64,000 bases of DNA. Source: Nitrosospira multiformis (GTDB taxonomy: Bacteria > Pseudomonadota > Gammaproteobacteria > Burkholderiales > Nitrosomonadaceae). The notes beneath the pieces are model-generated. The model saw only the letters and a list, made by a program, of their open reading frames with translations. It ran no database searches and had not been told where the DNA came from. Positions 1-8,080 of the stretch are shown here, one piece after another. The position numbers were made by a program, and so were the translations under genes. The stretch lies in the NCBI RefSeq assembly GCF_003050865.1, contig NZ_QAOK01000001.1:1-64000 (forward strand), written 5' to 3'. Numbering within the stretch: position 1 is the stretch's first letter; each line of letters starts with the position of its first letter.

Positions 1-182
1 TCGCGCTTGGCGCGTGCGCACAGCAATGCTGGATCCCTTTGCCGGGCGGCATATCGCCAATAGCCTGACGGGGCAATCTGCAAGACCTTGCAAAGTGGCT
101 CGACCCCGTAGACGTCGCGGTGCTTGTCGACAAACTGTCTGATTACTTCAATCGGCGGTCGAGCTCCGCCTGGGCGAAAAAA
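1..182 (-). CDS. IS3-family transposase OrfB, N-terminal part (partial)
   Basis: In the -1 frame relative to orfA the - strand reads on through [20 protein letters not shown] and [17 protein letters not shown]. This is the familiar start of IS3-group OrfB, before the rve integrase domain with its DDE residues, which lies off the left edge. The join to orfA is a T6C run (A6 at 177-182 on the + strand), the usual slippery site for -1 frameshifting that makes the OrfAB transposase. The protein would cut and rejoin the element ends. Because it runs off the window, integrity of the catalytic domain cannot be judged. Confidence 0.82.
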
Positions 183-463
183 GCGCTCGCCAGCTTCAGA
201 ATCTCATTAGCACGACGTAGCTCCCGGTTCTCACGCTCAAGTTCATTGACCCGTTCCCGCTCGGCACTGTTGACCCCGTCACGCACACCGTTGTCGACTT
301 CATGCTTGCGCACCCACTCGTTCAAGGTCTGCGGCACACAGCCAATCTTGGGCGCAATCGATTCGATAGTGGCCCACAGCGATGGATACTCGCCGCGGTG
401 CTCCAGCACCATCCGCACAGCGCGCTCACGTACCTCGGGGGAAAACTTGTTCTGTTTCTTCAT
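143..463 (-). CDS. IS3-family transposase OrfA
   Basis: A 106-residue protein with an N-terminal helix-turn-helix (about residues 8-50; [18 protein letters not shown], then a [15 protein letters not shown] recognition helix). A leucine-zipper coiled coil follows (about 65-95; [20 protein letters not shown]). This is the standard IS3 OrfA layout: DNA binding to the element ends plus oligomerisation. It overlaps orfB, and the T-run near its 3' end fits programmed -1 frameshifting. The start is the ATG at 463, with GGAG just upstream. The length is normal for the family and the copy looks intact in this part. Confidence 0.92.
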   Translation of the reverse strand: MKKQNKFSPEVRERAVRMVLEHRGEYPSLWATIESIAPKIGCVPQTLNEWVRKHEVDNGVRDGVNSAERERVNELERENRELRRANEILKLASAFFAQAELDRRLK

Positions 464-513
464 AGCTCCATTCTCTCAGATGTTGGAGCCTCTACAAAAC
501 CCGGGGCGGTTCA

Positions 514-1804
514 CGGTACCTGTGGCACGGTTTGCATAGCAGGTTATACCATGGGTGGAGGTTGGGGCCCGTGGACTCGCAAGTATGGTATGTGCTGCGA
601 ACGTGTGGTAGGTGCAACCGTAGTGCTTGGCGATGGCAGTATACGCAAATTGCGTATGAGCAAAAGCTCCGAGGAGGAGCGAGAACTGTCAGAGGAGGAA
701 AGGGAACTGCTGTGGGCGATTAAAGGCGGTGGTGGTTTCAGCTATGGCATTATTACTGAGTTTGTGATCGAAACCTTTGAGCTGCCTTGGGAGATGATCA
801 AGTTTGAGATCAATTGGAACAAATCCCGATATGTGCCTGAAGACAAGATATTTGCCATACGCGACTCAGCGCCCACCCCAACACTTACCGTGTTGAAGGC
901 TTGGGAAGACGTAATTGCTTCTACCGATTCAGAAGCCAATCAGCTGGTAGGGACTAATTTGAAAATTACTGCCAGGCATGCTCCCGAAAATGCGCCCTTT
1001 GATCCTCATGCCGTGAGCCATAGCTGCACCATGTATGGCTACTGGGAGGGAGATGAAGACAGCTTGCTGAAGTTTATACATAAACGTTTCAAATCCACCG
1101 GATATGCCCTTCGTCCCATTAAAGATACCGATAAGGCCGGGAGAAAATACAACAGTAAGACTGAGGGCAACGGTGACAGGTACGTACCCTATGGCGATCA
1201 ATTGATGAGTTCCTGGGATCGCTATTCGTTTCACAACGTAGATCGCCTGATGCAGGGATTGGAAGGGTTGCCATTTCCTCCTGATGAGGATCAACCAGCT
1301 CCCCATAAAATCATCTCTCGCCTCGTCAATGCGCAGGGTCTTGGTGAGGAGGGGCATTACAAACTCCTGAAGAGTCTCACCTCTCCGCTCGTACTACCCG
1401 GCAACGAAGGTTTGGGACTGGTTACCTATATTACTCTGGGTGCCATCACTGGCAATTATTATGAGCATGTGATTACCCCGGAGCAGAAAACAAAAAGTGC
1501 CTTTCCCTATAAGGACAAGCTATTCACCATACAGTACCAAACCTGGTGGAACGAAACTGATGGACAAAAGAAGGAAGCGCAGAACAACGAAGTGTTCACC
1601 CGCGTAAATCGTGCGCTTGACTGGATGGATGTTTGTCGCAATTATGATATTCCCAATACCTCAGGTGCCTTTATCAGTTTCAAAGACAGCTCCGTGCCTA
1701 CCAAAACCTATTTTGATAAAAGTTACGAAGAACTGGTAAGAATAAAACAAACTCACGCGAGAGATCCTTTTAATCACTTTTGCTCACGCAAAACGATTAT
1801 ATGA
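514..1804 (+). pseudogene. FAD-linked oxidase (berberine-bridge-like), 5' end removed by the IS
   Basis: Starting exactly at the IS boundary, one frame reads about 429 residues to a stop at 1804. It opens with [18 protein letters not shown], which matches the end of the FAD-binding domain of BBE-type oxidases (G-C-x-x-V-G-x-x-G-x-x-x-GGG-x-G, where the Cys can carry covalent flavin). The C-terminus (YFDKSYEELVRIKQTHARDP, FNHF) matches the BBE domain. The first roughly 100 residues of the FAD-binding domain are missing, so a working enzyme is unlikely, although the remaining frame has no stop. It is visibly richer in A/T than the genes to its right, which suggests transfer. The substrate is unknown. 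Confidence 0.8.
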
Positions 1805-2224
1805 TTGGATTAATTGGGAACCGGTGTCAGCGTCGGCTTCCCCTATCAAGGAGGCAGGCTAGAAGTAGAATTTTCCCCCAACATCCCACCCGGCTCATCC
1901 CTAAGTTCAGACCACTATTCGCTCCGATCCGCGACGCTGCCGTGCGCTAGCCATTTTAAATGTAGGGTAAGACTTGCAGCGCGCCCCTTGCCATCGACGG
2001 CCGTAAAAGCGGCAGGTTTTTTGAAACGAAACGCCTCTGGACACAGAACTCTCGATTCCCTCCCATCCAAGCACAGACAAACCACAGCCAAGCTCCGAAA
2101 AATCGAGCGGATCAACCGCCATGTACTATAGTTACTGTGTGTAAGGCGTATTGGGCATCGAGCGGGAGTCATATTGCCCGCTTGCTTTCCTAAACTCCGT
2201 CAACCCTTTGTCAGGAGCAAAAAA
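1805..2224. other. Intergenic region, no gene recognised
   Basis: About 420 bases between the oxidase remnant and the tyrosinase. Open frames on both strands are short and resemble no protein I know. The region probably holds the tyrosinase promoter, but I see no convincing -35/-10 pair. An SD-like CAGGAGC lies just before the tyrosinase ATG. Confidence 0.5.
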
Positions 2225-3166
2225 ATGGACCATTCGCATGAGACCGGCGAGCACCTTCACCCCGAAACCTTCGATGAAGTTCTGGCTGAAGGCTTTCCGC
2301 TGGACAAGCTGGAGTTGCTTAAGGAAGTCCACAAGAAACTCGTAAAACCCCTGCTTGGCGGGGCAGCCGCCTTCGCACCCAAACCGCCGGGCGCACCGGT
2401 CACCCGCCAGAATCAGGCGGACCTTTCGCCGGAAAACCGGGAGGCATTTCGCAATGCGGTTGTTCGCCTGGTGGAGGAAGGCAAATACCTGGAACTGGTC
2501 CGGTTTCACATGGACATGTCGCATGATATGCATGGCATGATGGGCGAGACTGGCCTTTATCGTTTTCTGGGCTGGCACCGTCGTTATCTCGTCGAGTTCG
2601 AGCGGGAATTGCAGCGTGTTGACACTGTTCTCCGCCCTGGCTCCAATGAAAAACTCGCGGTTCCCTATTGGCGCTGGGAAGACCCCTTCCCCGCCTGGCT
2701 GAACGGCTTTCTGCCTGCAAACGATCCGGATAGGGGAACGCCGCCACCGTCACGCAAAAATGCTTCGCCACCCCAAAAGGCCAACGCGACTGATGTGAAT
2801 ATCATCGTTAACCAGTTCTCCATCCAGGATACCGGTCTGGACAATGAGAATGATTACACGAAATTCACCTATGGAATCGAGGGCTGGGGCCGGAGGCCGG
2901 ACGGAACAAGCCTTCCCGCTCATAATCACGGTCATGCCTGGGTGGGCGGCATCATGAATAATACGATGTCGTCCCCCACGGATCCGGTTTTCTGGCTTCA
3001 TCATGCTGAAGTGGACCGCTTGTGGCATATCTGGCAACAGGCCAATTCATCAGCGGATCCCAACCTGAGTGGGTCTGATCGCATCATGGATCCGTGGGGG
3101 GAATCGTACGATGACCTGGTGGATACGAAAGACCTGGGTTACGTCTACGACTCGACGTCGTTGTAA
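2225..3166 (+). CDS. Tyrosinase-family copper oxidase
   Basis: A 313-residue type-3 copper protein; the family oxidises phenols and catechols to quinones with O2. The CuA site shows histidines in HMDMSHDMH (about 95-103) and in FLGWHRRYLVEFE (His about 118). The CuB site shows HNHGHAWVGG (about 235-237) and DPVFWLHHAEVDRLWHIW (about 259-260). All parts of the usual six-histidine set appear to be present. The start is the ATG at 2225, preceded by CAGGAGC; an upstream in-frame start at 2174 lacks this. No signal peptide is visible, so cytoplasmic location or export with a partner are both possible. It heads a block of exported redox proteins. The natural substrate is not known. Confidence 0.9.
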   Translation: MDHSHETGEHLHPETFDEVLAEGFPLDKLELLKEVHKKLVKPLLGGAAAFAPKPPGAPVTRQNQADLSPENREAFRNAVVRLVEEGKYLELVRFHMDMSHDMHGMMGETGLYRFLGWHRRYLVEFERELQRVDTVLRPGSNEKLAVPYWRWEDPFPAWLNGFLPANDPDRGTPPPSRKNASPPQKANATDVNIIVNQFSIQDTGLDNENDYTKFTYGIEGWGRRPDGTSLPAHNHGHAWVGGIMNNTMSSPTDPVFWLHHAEVDRLWHIWQQANSSADPNLSGSDRIMDPWGESYDDLVDTKDLGYVYDSTSL

Positions 3167-3258
3167 AAAGAAACCACCCTTCCATTATTACTGGAAGATG
3201 CTTTTTCCGGGCACCGGCAAAAACCAATAATATATGATTTCTCCCAGGAGGCTGCCAC

Positions 3259-5904
3259 ATGAAGTCCAAAAGAGTTGCCATCACTCTCATCGCAATGGGA
3301 TTGACTACATTGCTTATCGGCTGTGCCTACAAGCGCCCGCCCTGGATTGCAGCCGAATGTATTGAAGGTCCGTTTGCGAAGGCAGGAGCAGTGAAGGACG
3401 AGGCACAATGCGCGAATCGATCAGCAGAGAGCTTCCCCGGCGCGGACGAAGATTACTTCAAGGACATGGACTATGGGATCAGCCAAGACCCGCAGAAGGT
3501 TGTCGCCACGCTGGAACCGTTTGTTCCCGGTATTTCCCGCGTTCCGCAAGAAGCTGTAAAAGCCATCGTCAGGGGCCGGAATAACTGGATAGTCTGGACA
3601 GGCGGCGATGACAAGTTCTGGGACCACATCAATATCAACAGCCAGGGCAGCTTCGATCTCCTGAAGGTCCTTTCAAACCATCCGCATCTCATGGAAAAAC
3701 CGGGATATAGCCGGGATAACCGGTGGTACTGGTTCGGTCTTGTCAACGAACCGTGCTTCAGGAAGAACGTGGATACCCAGGGCAGGCCGCTAGGACGCGT
3801 GGACCGCTTCGGCCTGTATCTCGACGTGCGCGATCCGAATTGTGCGGCGGACCCGTTCGAGAATGAAGAGAAATACCCCGGCGTAAAGATCGGCGCGCGC
3901 GGCAAGACAGTGCCGATCGGATCCTACTACGGATATGCGAGTGGGATTGTAGGACTGCGATTGTTCCCCAATCCCGATTTCGATGAAGCCGCAAAAAAGC
4001 GCTGGAACCCGGAAAGATACTATACCGATCCGTCCTACTACAACGATGCCAACCTGGTGAAGCCCTATCGGGTCGGGATGTCGTGCGGGTTCTGTCATGT
4101 AGGCCCGAACCCTTCCAATCCGCCCAAGGATCCGGAAAACCCGCAATGGGCCAATCTTAATTCCAATCCCGGCGCACAATATTTCTGGTTCGACCGGATA
4201 TTCGCCTACGAAGCTGACAAGAACAGCTTCGCCTATCAGTTCCTCAGTACCAATCGCCCAGGCGCCCTGGATACCTCGCTCATTTCAACGGACTACATAA
4301 ACAATCCGCGCAGCATGAATGGGGTATATAACCTGGGCGCGCGGATGAAAAATGCGTTGCGCTCCGGCAAGGAGCAACTGACGGGTGATGAGCTGAACAA
4401 TAAGCAGTTTAATGATTATCGGGAGATATCTCCCGAAAGTCCGCTGAGAAGGTTCTTCGAAAAATCGGGCACGGTGTTCACCCCACGGGTGCTCAAGGAT
4501 GGAGCGGATTCTGTGGGCGCACTCGGCGCCTTTAACCGCGTTTTCGTAAATATCGGACTTTTCAGCGAGGAATGGCTTCAGCATATCAATCCACTCATCG
4601 GCGGCAAGCCGTTCACGCCGTTCCCGATCGCCACCGCCAACAAGAATTCCAGCTATTGGCGGGCAACGGAAAACCAGACTCTGGATACATCGCTGTTTTT
4701 CCTCGCAGCCAGCCGGCCGGATTATCTGGCGGAAGCGCCGGGAGGCAAGCGTCATCTGACCACTGACGCAGCCACCCTGAAACGCGGCAAGGAAGTATTT
4801 GCGGAGAACTGCGCCGGCTGCCACTCGAGCAAGCTGCCGGAGAAAGCGGTGAAATTTTTCCCCAATAACGGTTGCGTCGGGCCTGATTATCTGAGTTGCT
4901 GGAACCAGTACTGGAACTGGACAAAGACCGACGAATTCAGGCAGGAGATGAAAGAAATCGTTCTGAAGGAGGATTTCCTTGCTGACAATTATCTTTCTAC
5001 CGAGTTGCGTGTTCCTGTCACCCTCCTTGAAACGAATATTTGCGCTTCCCTTGCAACCAACGCGCTCAAGGGCGATACCTGGGATAATTTTTCCTCCACC
5101 TCATACAAGGAACTGCCTTCCGTCGGGAGTGCGCTGATTCACCACCCCGTGACACGGGAGCCACGCACCTATTCCATGCCTGGGGGGGGACGCGGGTATA
5201 TCCGACCACCTTCGCTTGCAAGCCTTTGGTCGTCCGCACCCTTTCTGTTGAATAACACCCTGGGCAAATTCTATCCTTCGGGTACTGTTGAGGACAGGAT
5301 GAAATCCTTTTATGGAGGGATAGAGCAATTGCTCTGGCCGGAAAAACGCTACTGCGACCAGGAAGACCTGTACGGGGGTGGTTACTATGCAGAAAAGAAT
5401 TATGGGGCTCAGGAACGAACAAGCTGCGAAAGCCGCACTTATGTCACCCGCTCGGGCAAGGAAGTGCCAGGCATCATCGACCGAACCTGGACTAGAAGCT
5501 GGCTGCTGATACCCGAGGGTTACCTGCCCTGGTATGTCAGGTTGCCGATCCATGATGGCGTATTGAACCTGGGACCCATACCGGAGGGCACGCCCGTCAG
5601 CCTTCTGTCCAATCTGGACCTCGAAAAAAGAGGCGGCGAAGTCAAGACGCTGCTGAAGACACTCAAAGGTCATCTGGGGGATTTGATCGCCGCCAAGATA
5701 ACACCCGACCGGATCACGGATGCGGAATTACGCAAGGTCTATTCTGACCTGGTCGATCCCTTCATCGACGTGAGCAAATGCCCGGACTTCGTGGTCAACC
5801 GAGGTCACTATTTTGGAACCGATTACCTGCCGGGAGACGAGGGGCGGCCGGGACTCGGAGATAGCGATAAACGCGCATTGATCGAATTCCTCAAAACGAT
5901 GTGA
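3259..5904 (+). CDS. Large di-haem cytochrome c lipoprotein (RoxA/MauG-like superfamily)
   Basis: 881 residues. An N-terminal signal ends in the lipobox LLIGC (Cys about 22), so it should be a membrane-anchored lipoprotein outside the cytoplasm. Two haem c motifs are seen, CGFCH (276-280) and CAGCH (518-522). The C-terminal third has RPPSLASLWSSAPFLLNN, resembling the L-x-x-x-W-x-x-x-P-[FY]-L-x-N segment of di-haem MauG/RoxA-type oxidases. The start at 3259 has AGGAGG about 8 bases upstream. It is a paralogue of the protein at 10989-13526, sharing the first haem segment (GLRLFPNP, CHVGPNPSNPPKDPENPQW) and the second. It may take electrons from, or oxidise products of, the neighbouring oxidases; that role is inference. 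Confidence 0.8.
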   Translation: MKSKRVAITLIAMGLTTLLIGCAYKRPPWIAAECIEGPFAKAGAVKDEAQCANRSAESFPGADEDYFKDMDYGISQDPQKVVATLEPFVPGISRVPQEAVKAIVRGRNNWIVWTGGDDKFWDHININSQGSFDLLKVLSNHPHLMEKPGYSRDNRWYWFGLVNEPCFRKNVDTQGRPLGRVDRFGLYLDVRDPNCAADPFENEEKYPGVKIGARGKTVPIGSYYGYASGIVGLRLFPNPDFDEAAKKRWNPERYYTDPSYYNDANLVKPYRVGMSCGFCHVGPNPSNPPKDPENPQWANLNSNPGAQYFWFDRIFAYEADKNSFAYQFLSTNRPGALDTSLISTDYINNPRSMNGVYNLGARMKNALRSGKEQLTGDELNNKQFNDYREISPESPLRRFFEKSGTVFTPRVLKDGADSVGALGAFNRVFVNIGLFSEEWLQHINPLIGGKPFTPFPIATANKNSSYWRATENQTLDTSLFFLAASRPDYLAEAPGGKRHLTTDAATLKRGKEVFAENCAGCHSSKLPEKAVKFFPNNGCVGPDYLSCWNQYWNWTKTDEFRQEMKEIVLKEDFLADNYLSTELRVPVTLLETNICASLATNALKGDTWDNFSSTSYKELPSVGSALIHHPVTREPRTYSMPGGGRGYIRPPSLASLWSSAPFLLNNTLGKFYPSGTVEDRMKSFYGGIEQLLWPEKRYCDQEDLYGGGYYAEKNYGAQERTSCESRTYVTRSGKEVPGIIDRTWTRSWLLIPEGYLPWYVRLPIHDGVLNLGPIPEGTPVSLLSNLDLEKRGGEVKTLLKTLKGHLGDLIAAKITPDRITDAELRKVYSDLVDPFIDVSKCPDFVVNRGHYFGTDYLPGDEGRPGLGDSDKRALIEFLKTM

Positions 5905-5920
5905 CGCACTGCACCAGAAT

Positions 5921-5945
5921 CACCGCTCCCCTCGGGGGAGCGGTG
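5921..5945 (+). terminator. Hairpin after the di-haem cytochrome gene
   Basis: A perfect 11-bp inverted repeat (CACCGCTCCCC / GGGGAGCGGTG) with a 3-base loop lies 17 bases after the stop codon. Only a weak T-rich stretch (TTCTTATT) follows, so termination is plausible but not certain. Confidence 0.6.
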
Positions 5946-6063
5946 CGAATTCTTATTGCAAAGTGGAGGACAAACCGAAGGGAAGTTGCAGCCAAACCGG
6001 TGGAAACTTTTCCTTTATAATGATTTTTGCGACTCTCCACAGAAAAATACTATTGGTTTCGCC

Positions 6064-8049
6064 TTGATCTCCCGACGCAGTTTTGTCAAGCTCAGCGCCC
6101 TGCTGGTATCCGGCGCAAGCACCCTTCTTGCCAGTTGCTCTACCCTTCTCTGGAAGGGTTCCTCGCAGCCCTTTGCTCCCCTGGATTGTCCGCCAGCCGC
6201 GGAAAACAAATTTGATTACATCATCATCGGTTCCGGCGCAGGAGGCGGCCCACTCGCCTGCAACCTTGCCCTAAAAGGTTTCCGCGTGCTGTTGCTGGAG
6301 GCGGGGGGAGACGACGACCCCTGTGAATATTACGTTCCCGCCTTTCATGCGCGTGCCTCGGAGCACGAGGCCCTGCGCTGGGACTTCTTTGTACGCCACT
6401 ACGCCGATGACGAGCAGCAGAAACGGGATGACAAGTTCGTTCCGGAACAGAACGGTGTGCTTTACCCGCGCTCTGGCACCCTTGGGGGATGTACTGCGCA
6501 CAATGCGATGCTGCTGATCTATCCCCACAATAGCGATTGGGACTATATCGCCGAAAAGACCGGCGATGAATCCTGGCGCAGCGAAAACATGCACAAGTAT
6601 TTCAAGCGGATGGAGCGCTGCGAATATGCCAGCCGGGCTGAAGAACCGGATAGTCGGCATGGATTCGGAGGCTGGCTTCCGACAAATCTGGCAGAGCGGG
6701 AAATGCTGCTGAGAGACAAAGTCCTGAGAAGGCTTTCAAAAGCTGCGCTCGAGGAATCGCTGAGCGGCATTATCAACCCGATCAAACGAACGTTGCTCAA
6801 GATAAAAACCCATGGCGATCCCAACGATTGGCGTTTCATTCGCAGAAGGCCGGAAGGCTTGTGCAAGATACCGATCACTACCCGGCAGGGGCGTCGGGCT
6901 GGAACCCGGGAATACATATTGCGCGTTCGCGAGCAATGCCCGAATTTACTCGAAGTCAGGACTCATGCGCTGGCAAAGCGCATCCTGCTCGATGAACAGA
7001 ACAAGGCCTATGGGGTGGAGTACATTTCCGGCGCCCACCAGTACCGTGCGGATCCGCGGCATGGGACAGCAACCCCAGGGATCGTGGAAACCGTGCTTGC
7101 AGAACGGGAGGTGATTGTTTCCGCAGGCGCATTCAATACACCCCAATTGCTCAAGCTCTCCGGCATCGGCTCTCGGGAAGAACTGGTGAGCCATGGCATC
7201 GAGGTAAAAGTAGACTTGCCAGGGGTTGGAGAAAACCTTCAGGATCGTTATGAACTGGGAGTGGTTACCCGGCTCAGGGAAAACATCCCCCTGATCAAGG
7301 GAATGAAACTTCGCTGTCCCGCCCCCGGCGAAGCACCCGATCCCCAATTCAGCCAGTGGCTTCAGGGCGTCGGGCCCTACACCACCAATGGTGCGACGAT
7401 CGCGCTCATGAAGCGATCGTTTCCCGAACGCCCCAATCCCGATTTATTCATTTTCGGCCTGATCGGGGATTTCCGGGGATATTATCCCGGTTATGCCGAT
7501 AATATCGCCAGAACGGAAAATGCCTTTACCTGGGCTATCCTGAAGGGTCATACCGCTAATACAGCCGGCCGGGTCACGCTCCGCTCCGCCGATCCCCGCG
7601 ATGTACCGGATATAAACTTTCATTATTTTTCGGAAGGCACGAACGCTGGAGAAGACATGGAATCGCTTGTCGCCGGAGTGGAAGCAGTGCGCAATATCGT
7701 CAGGCTTTCCTCCGACGTGATCGAGGAGGAGGTTGTGCCTGGTCCGGAAGTCAAGAGTCGTGAAGATATACGGCGTTTCATAAAAAACCAGGCGTGGGGA
7801 CACCATGCCTCGTGCAGTTGTAAAATGGGCGCTGCCACTGATCCCATGGCTGTCGTCGACAGCCGGTTTCGCGTTTATGGCACCCGGAATCTGCGCATTG
7901 TGGATGCTTCCGTTTTTCCCAAAATACCCGGTTTCTTCATCGCTTCATCCGTCTACATGATCAGCGAAAAAGCATGCGACGTGATCAGCGAGGATGCGGA
8001 AAGCATGTCGGCCGAAAGCGTAAGCCGACACTTACATTCCCGTTCATAG
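6064..8049 (+). CDS. GMC-family FAD oxidoreductase, Tat-exported lipoprotein
   Basis: About 661 residues. The FAD motif GSGAGGGPLACNLALKG and LLLEAGG are near the N-terminus, followed by the GMC signatures PRSGTLGGCTAHNAML and AGAFNTPQLLKLSGIG. The C-terminal HHASCSCKMG carries the likely catalytic His. The N-terminus has SRRSFVK, a near-perfect twin-arginine motif, then a hydrophobic stretch ending LLASC, a lipobox. The protein would fold with FAD inside and be exported by Tat as a lipoprotein. GMC enzymes oxidise alcohols or sugars; acceptors could be the adjacent cytochromes (inference). The second catalytic position, usually Asn or His after IPG, reads IPGFFIASSVYM. The start is uncertain: TTG at 6064 is chosen because it precedes the Tat motif closely, though the frame is open from 5956. 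Confidence 0.88.
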   Translation: MISRRSFVKLSALLVSGASTLLASCSTLLWKGSSQPFAPLDCPPAAENKFDYIIIGSGAGGGPLACNLALKGFRVLLLEAGGDDDPCEYYVPAFHARASEHEALRWDFFVRHYADDEQQKRDDKFVPEQNGVLYPRSGTLGGCTAHNAMLLIYPHNSDWDYIAEKTGDESWRSENMHKYFKRMERCEYASRAEEPDSRHGFGGWLPTNLAEREMLLRDKVLRRLSKAALEESLSGIINPIKRTLLKIKTHGDPNDWRFIRRRPEGLCKIPITTRQGRRAGTREYILRVREQCPNLLEVRTHALAKRILLDEQNKAYGVEYISGAHQYRADPRHGTATPGIVETVLAEREVIVSAGAFNTPQLLKLSGIGSREELVSHGIEVKVDLPGVGENLQDRYELGVVTRLRENIPLIKGMKLRCPAPGEAPDPQFSQWLQGVGPYTTNGATIALMKRSFPERPNPDLFIFGLIGDFRGYYPGYADNIARTENAFTWAILKGHTANTAGRVTLRSADPRDVPDINFHYFSEGTNAGEDMESLVAGVEAVRNIVRLSSDVIEEEVVPGPEVKSREDIRRFIKNQAWGHHASCSCKMGAATDPMAVVDSRFRVYGTRNLRIVDASVFPKIPGFFIASSVYMISEKACDVISEDAESMSAESVSRHLHSRS

Positions 8050-8080
8050 CTCCCCGCACTCTGCCAGCAAGGAGAACGGT

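Larger units (their letters stand above)
1..513 (-). mobile_element. IS3-family insertion sequence, right end (truncated by window edge)
   Basis: The element holds orfA and the beginning of orfB, both on the - strand. Its outer end is placed at 513, where the - strand reads TGAACCGCCCCGGG, an IS3-type terminus beginning with TG. The reading frame of a FAD oxidase starts immediately beyond it. The other end and any target-site duplication are outside the window. The boundary at 513 is inferred from the terminus and from where oxidase homology begins. Confidence 0.82.

Noticed and set aside
302-1804. A single 500-residue open frame starting inside the IS
   Set aside because: Its first 70 codons are IS sequence read on the wrong strand; the oxidase homology begins only after the IS end at 513, so it is a fusion by insertion and not a gene.
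1814-2131. 105-residue open frame before the tyrosinase
   Set aside because: No ribosome site, no recognisable domain, and the opposite strand is equally open.
5956-6063. Earlier TTG start for the GMC gene
   Set aside because: It would put about 36 residues before the twin-arginine motif and lies beside a TATAAT-like box; a start close to SRRSFVK is more likely, though not proven.
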